Shown piece after piece: positions 61,266-64,000 of a stretch of 64,000 nt of DNA (position 1 is the stretch's first letter; each line of letters starts with the position of its first letter). The position numbers and the translations under genes are program-made. Below the pieces are notes generated by a model, which had not been told where the DNA came from, did no database searches, and saw nothing but the letters and a program-made list of their open reading frames with translations. This DNA comes from Microbulbifer salipaludis (GTDB lineage: Bacteria; Pseudomonadota; Gammaproteobacteria; Pseudomonadales; Cellvibrionaceae), in contig NZ_JAEKJR010000002.1 in assembly GCF_017303155.1 (NCBI RefSeq), positions 806,001 through 870,000 on the forward strand, read 5' to 3'.

Positions 61266-62486
61266 GTGAGTAAACCCACATCCCCCATTGATTACGCTGC
61301 CTTTCCCGACGATCGTGGGCACTTTGGCGAATTCGGTGGACGCTTCGTATCGGAAACACTGATCAGCGCCCTGGATGAATTACAGGAAATGTACCAGCGC
61401 CTGAAAAACGACCCGGAGTTTCAGGCTGCCTTTGATTATGACCTGGCGCACTATGTCGGGCGTCCATCCCCGCTGTACCTGGCGGAGCGGTTAACGGCGG
61501 AAGCGGGCGGTGCACGCATCTGGCTCAAGCGTGAGGACCTCAATCACACCGGTGCGCACAAGGTGAATAACACCGTGGGGCAAGCGCTTTTGGCCAAGCA
61601 CAGCGGCAAGCGCCGGGTGATCGCCGAGACCGGCGCCGGCCAGCACGGTGTGGCCACGGCGACCGTGGCTGCGCGCCTGGGCTTGGAGTGTGCTGTGTAC
61701 ATGGGGGCGGAGGATGTTAAGCGCCAGTCGCCCAACGTGTACCGGATGAAACTACTGGGTGCGGAAGTGATCCCGGTGGAGTCCGGGTCCAAGACCCTGA
61801 AAGACGCCATGAACGAAGCCATGCGCGACTGGGTCACCAACGTAGACGACACCTTTTACATCATCGGCACCGTTGCCGGCCCGCACCCGTACCCGCAGCT
61901 GGTGCGTGACTTCAACTCGATCATTGGCCGCGAGGCGCGCCGCCAGAGCCAGGAGCAGTTTGGGCAGCTGCCGGATGCGCTGGTGGCCTGCGTGGGTGGC
62001 GGCTCCAATGCCATCGGCCTGTTCCACGCATTCCTCGGTGATGCCTCGGTGAAAATGTACGGCGTCGAGGCCGGCGGCGACGGGCTTGAAACCGGGCGCC
62101 ACGCCGCTCCGCTGAACGACGGTGTGCCGGGTGTGCTGCACGGCAACCGCACCTATCTGATGGAAGACGAAGACGGCCAGATTATCGAGACCCATTCCGT
62201 ATCCGCGGGCCTGGATTATCCGGGGGTGGGCCCCGAGCACGCCTGGTTGCACGATATCGGTCGCGTGGACTATGTCACCGCCAATGACCAGGAGGCGCTG
62301 ACCGCTTTCCGCACCCTGACGCGCGCTGAGGGCATTATTCCGGCGCTGGAATCCAGTCATGCGGTCGCCTATGCCATGAAGCTGGCGGCAACCATGGCAC
62401 CGGACCAGAACATTGTCGTGAACCTTTCCGGTCGCGGCGATAAAGATATATTCACTGTGGCCGCCATCGACGGCATTGAAGTGTAG
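61266..62486 (+). CDS. trpB: Tryptophan synthase beta chain
   Basis: 406 residues from GTG 61266. PLP Schiff-base Lys99 in [10 protein letters not shown], the catalytic Glu in [12 protein letters not shown], and the phosphate loop GGGSNAIG. Condenses indole with serine. Start GTG follows GGAGT. Confidence 0.98.
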   Translation: MSKPTSPIDYAAFPDDRGHFGEFGGRFVSETLISALDELQEMYQRLKNDPEFQAAFDYDLAHYVGRPSPLYLAERLTAEAGGARIWLKREDLNHTGAHKVNNTVGQALLAKHSGKRRVIAETGAGQHGVATATVAARLGLECAVYMGAEDVKRQSPNVYRMKLLGAEVIPVESGSKTLKDAMNEAMRDWVTNVDDTFYIIGTVAGPHPYPQLVRDFNSIIGREARRQSQEQFGQLPDALVACVGGGSNAIGLFHAFLGDASVKMYGVEAGGDGLETGRHAAPLNDGVPGVLHGNRTYLMEDEDGQIIETHSVSAGLDYPGVGPEHAWLHDIGRVDYVTANDQEALTAFRTLTRAEGIIPALESSHAVAYAMKLAATMAPDQNIVVNLSGRGDKDIFTVAAIDGIEV

Positions 62487-62497
62487 GGAGAGACACG

Positions 62498-63310
62498 GTG
62501 ACCGAAGCACAGAATAGAATTGATCGCCGCTTAGCCGAGCTGCGCAGTGAGGGGCGCAAGGCTCTGGTAACCTACATCGTTGCCGGCGACGGCGGCCTGG
62601 AAAATACCGTGGGCCTGATGCACCAGCTGGTGGCCAGTGGCTCCGACCTGATCGAGCTGGGGGTGCCGTTTTCGGATCCCATGGCCGAGGGCCCGGTGAT
62701 TCAGAAAGGACATGAGCGCGCGCTGGCAAACAAGTGTTCCCTGCGCAAATGCCTGGCAATGGTGAAAGAGTTTCGCAGCCAGGATGCCGATACCCCGGTG
62801 ATCCTGATGGGCTACGCCAACCCCATCGAAAAAATGGGCGCCGAGGTCTTTGCCGATAATCTGAAAGAGGCGGGTGCCGATGGTGCGCTGACGGTCGATT
62901 TGCCGGCAGAGGAGGCGGGCCCGCTGAGTGAACTGTTGAATGCGCGGAATCTGCGCAACATCTTCCTGCTGACTCCCACCACCAGTGACGAGCGAATCCG
63001 GCAGATTACCGAGTTGGCCAGTGGCTTTGTCTACTATGTATCCCTGAAAGGGGTCACCGGCGCTGGAAATCTCGACCTGGATTCGGTCCGCGAAAACCTG
63101 GCGCGCATCCGTCGTTACACCGAACTGCCGCTGTGCGTGGGTTTTGGCATCAAGGATGGCGCTTCCGCCAAAGCGGTGAGTGCCGATGGCGATGGTGCGG
63201 TGGTGGGCAGTGTGCTGGTCTCGGCGGTCGCCGAGTCCAATGATGGCGCTGCCGCGAAAGATCGCATTGGCACCCTGGTGTCTGAAATGCGCAGCGCGCT
63301 GGATAGCTGA
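62498..63310 (+). CDS. trpA: Tryptophan synthase alpha chain
   Basis: 270 residues from GTG 62498. Catalytic Glu and Asp in LIELGVPFSDPMAEGPVIQ and the phosphate-binding GFGIKDGA. Makes indole for TrpB. Likely an operon with trpF and trpB; gap to trpB is 11 bases. Confidence 0.98.
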   Translation: MTEAQNRIDRRLAELRSEGRKALVTYIVAGDGGLENTVGLMHQLVASGSDLIELGVPFSDPMAEGPVIQKGHERALANKCSLRKCLAMVKEFRSQDADTPVILMGYANPIEKMGAEVFADNLKEAGADGALTVDLPAEEAGPLSELLNARNLRNIFLLTPTTSDERIRQITELASGFVYYVSLKGVTGAGNLDLDSVRENLARIRRYTELPLCVGFGIKDGASAKAVSADGDGAVVGSVLVSAVAESNDGAAAKDRIGTLVSEMRSALDS

Positions 63311-63325
63311 CGGGGCATCGGGCGT

Positions 63326-63363
63326 TTGGCCAGAACGCCTGATTTTGCGGCTTATCTGGCCAA
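63326..63363 (+). terminator. Possible hairpin between trpA and accD
   Basis: A 9-bp perfect inverted repeat TTGGCCAGA (63326-63334) / TCTGGCCAA (63355-63363) with a 20-base loop; no immediate T run. A weak terminator call. Confidence 0.3.
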
Positions 63364-63499
63364 GAGCAATGTTTTTGAAAGTGGTTTAATTCGCGGTTTT
63401 AGAATTGCTGGTCATATACCCTTGGCTCCCAGGTAGCGGGTAGTGACCCGGCAGGTGAAGACTCAAGCAAGCCTCAGATTATCGGATTTTGGAAACAGA

Positions 63500-64000
63500 A
63501 TGAGCTGGTTAGAAAAAATTGTCCCCTCGGTGATTCGCACCGAGCGTCGCGCCGGTTCCAGCAAGGTACCGGAAGGGGTGTGGAAAAAGTGCGTGAAGTG
63601 CGATTCCACCCTCTACTTGCCCGAGCTGGAACGCAATCTGGATGTGTGCCCCAAGTGTGAGCACCATTTCCGCATCGGTGCCCGTCGCCGGCTGGATATG
63701 TTCCTGGATACGGAGCACCGCGAAGAACTGGCCACCGATGTGGAGCCGGTTGACCGCCTCAAGTTCAAAGATGTAAAGAAATACAAGGATCGCCTCACCC
63801 AGGCGCAGAAGGCCACCGGCGAAAAAGATGCCCTGGTGGCCATGCAGGGCCTGCTGGAAGGCAAGCCGGTGGTGGCTGTAGCGTTTGAGTTCGCGTTCCA
63901 CGGTGGCTCCATGGGCTACGTGGTGGGTGAAAAGTTCACCCGTGCCGCGCAGCGCGCGTTGGAAGAGCGCATTCCCCTGGTGTGCTTCTCCGCCACCGGC
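63500..64000 (+). CDS. accD: Acetyl-CoA carboxylase carboxyltransferase beta subunit, N-terminal part
   Basis: 167 codons visible; the frame is open at the right edge. [15 protein letters not shown] start, C4 zinc ribbon (CVKCDSTLY and CPKCEHHF), then the carboxyltransferase start [18 protein letters not shown]. The trpBA-accD order is the pseudomonad arrangement. Confidence 0.97.
   Translation, partial: MSWLEKIVPSVIRTERRAGSSKVPEGVWKKCVKCDSTLYLPELERNLDVCPKCEHHFRIGARRRLDMFLDTEHREELATDVEPVDRLKFKDVKKYKDRLTQAQKATGEKDALVAMQGLLEGKPVVAVAFEFAFHGGSMGYVVGEKFTRAAQRALEERIPLVCFSATG

Overview
The window looks like the chromosome of a marine, polysaccharide-degrading gammaproteobacterium of the Cellvibrionales type (Microbulbifer or a relative). 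This is inferred from several things together: multidomain GH5/CBM6 cellulases, TonB-dependent receptor plus flavin-halogenase loci, a FimV/TruA/TrpF/TrpB/TrpA/AccD order like that of pseudomonads, and moderately high GC. No 16S or tRNA gene is present to confirm it.

Region 1 (1-18.6 kb) is an accessory carbohydrate-use region. It holds the end of a GH31 glycosidase, a secreted ADP-ribosylglycohydrolase/EEP-nuclease fusion, two divergent secreted GH5-CBM6 cellulases (one with two catalytic modules), a four-gene block of TonB-dependent receptor plus three flavin-halogenase-family proteins (the middle one has lost its key motifs), and a membrane-anchored AraC-type regulator.

Region 2 (18.6-25.7 kb) is a patchwork. 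Intact housekeeping-like genes (Gfo/Idh/MocA oxidoreductase, Zn metallopeptidase, NlpC/P60 lipoprotein, GNAT acetyltransferase) alternate with remnants: a degenerate copy of the nrdB 3' end with its terminator, a truncated copy of the neighbouring metallopeptidase gene, and a truncated methyltransferase start. Two of these remnants end at a short repeat, TTGATCTGACCC(C). A third copy of the repeat lies next to an AT-rich P-loop ATPase gene that looks acquired and is a defence-type candidate. This is the most unusual part of the window.

Region 3 (25.7-49.2 kb) is core metabolism and stress response: nrdB/nrdA with candidate NrdR and DnaA boxes upstream, argF/argD, grxD, bfr, a DUF2254 membrane protein, bfd with a Fur-like box, a 2-Cys peroxiredoxin, a serine hydrolase, htpG behind a near-consensus sigma-32 promoter, gpsA with two DUF4389 genes and sixA, an alpha/beta hydrolase, a CHMI-like isomerase, folE, prmB, aroC and an outer-membrane barrel protein.

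Region 4 (49.2-64 kb) is amino-acid biosynthesis and polar-pole biology: a LysR regulator divergent from leuC-leuD-leuB, asd and its inactive paralogue usg, fimV, truA, trpF-trpB-trpA, and the start of accD at the window edge. No tRNA, rRNA, CRISPR array, intact insertion sequence or integrase was seen.
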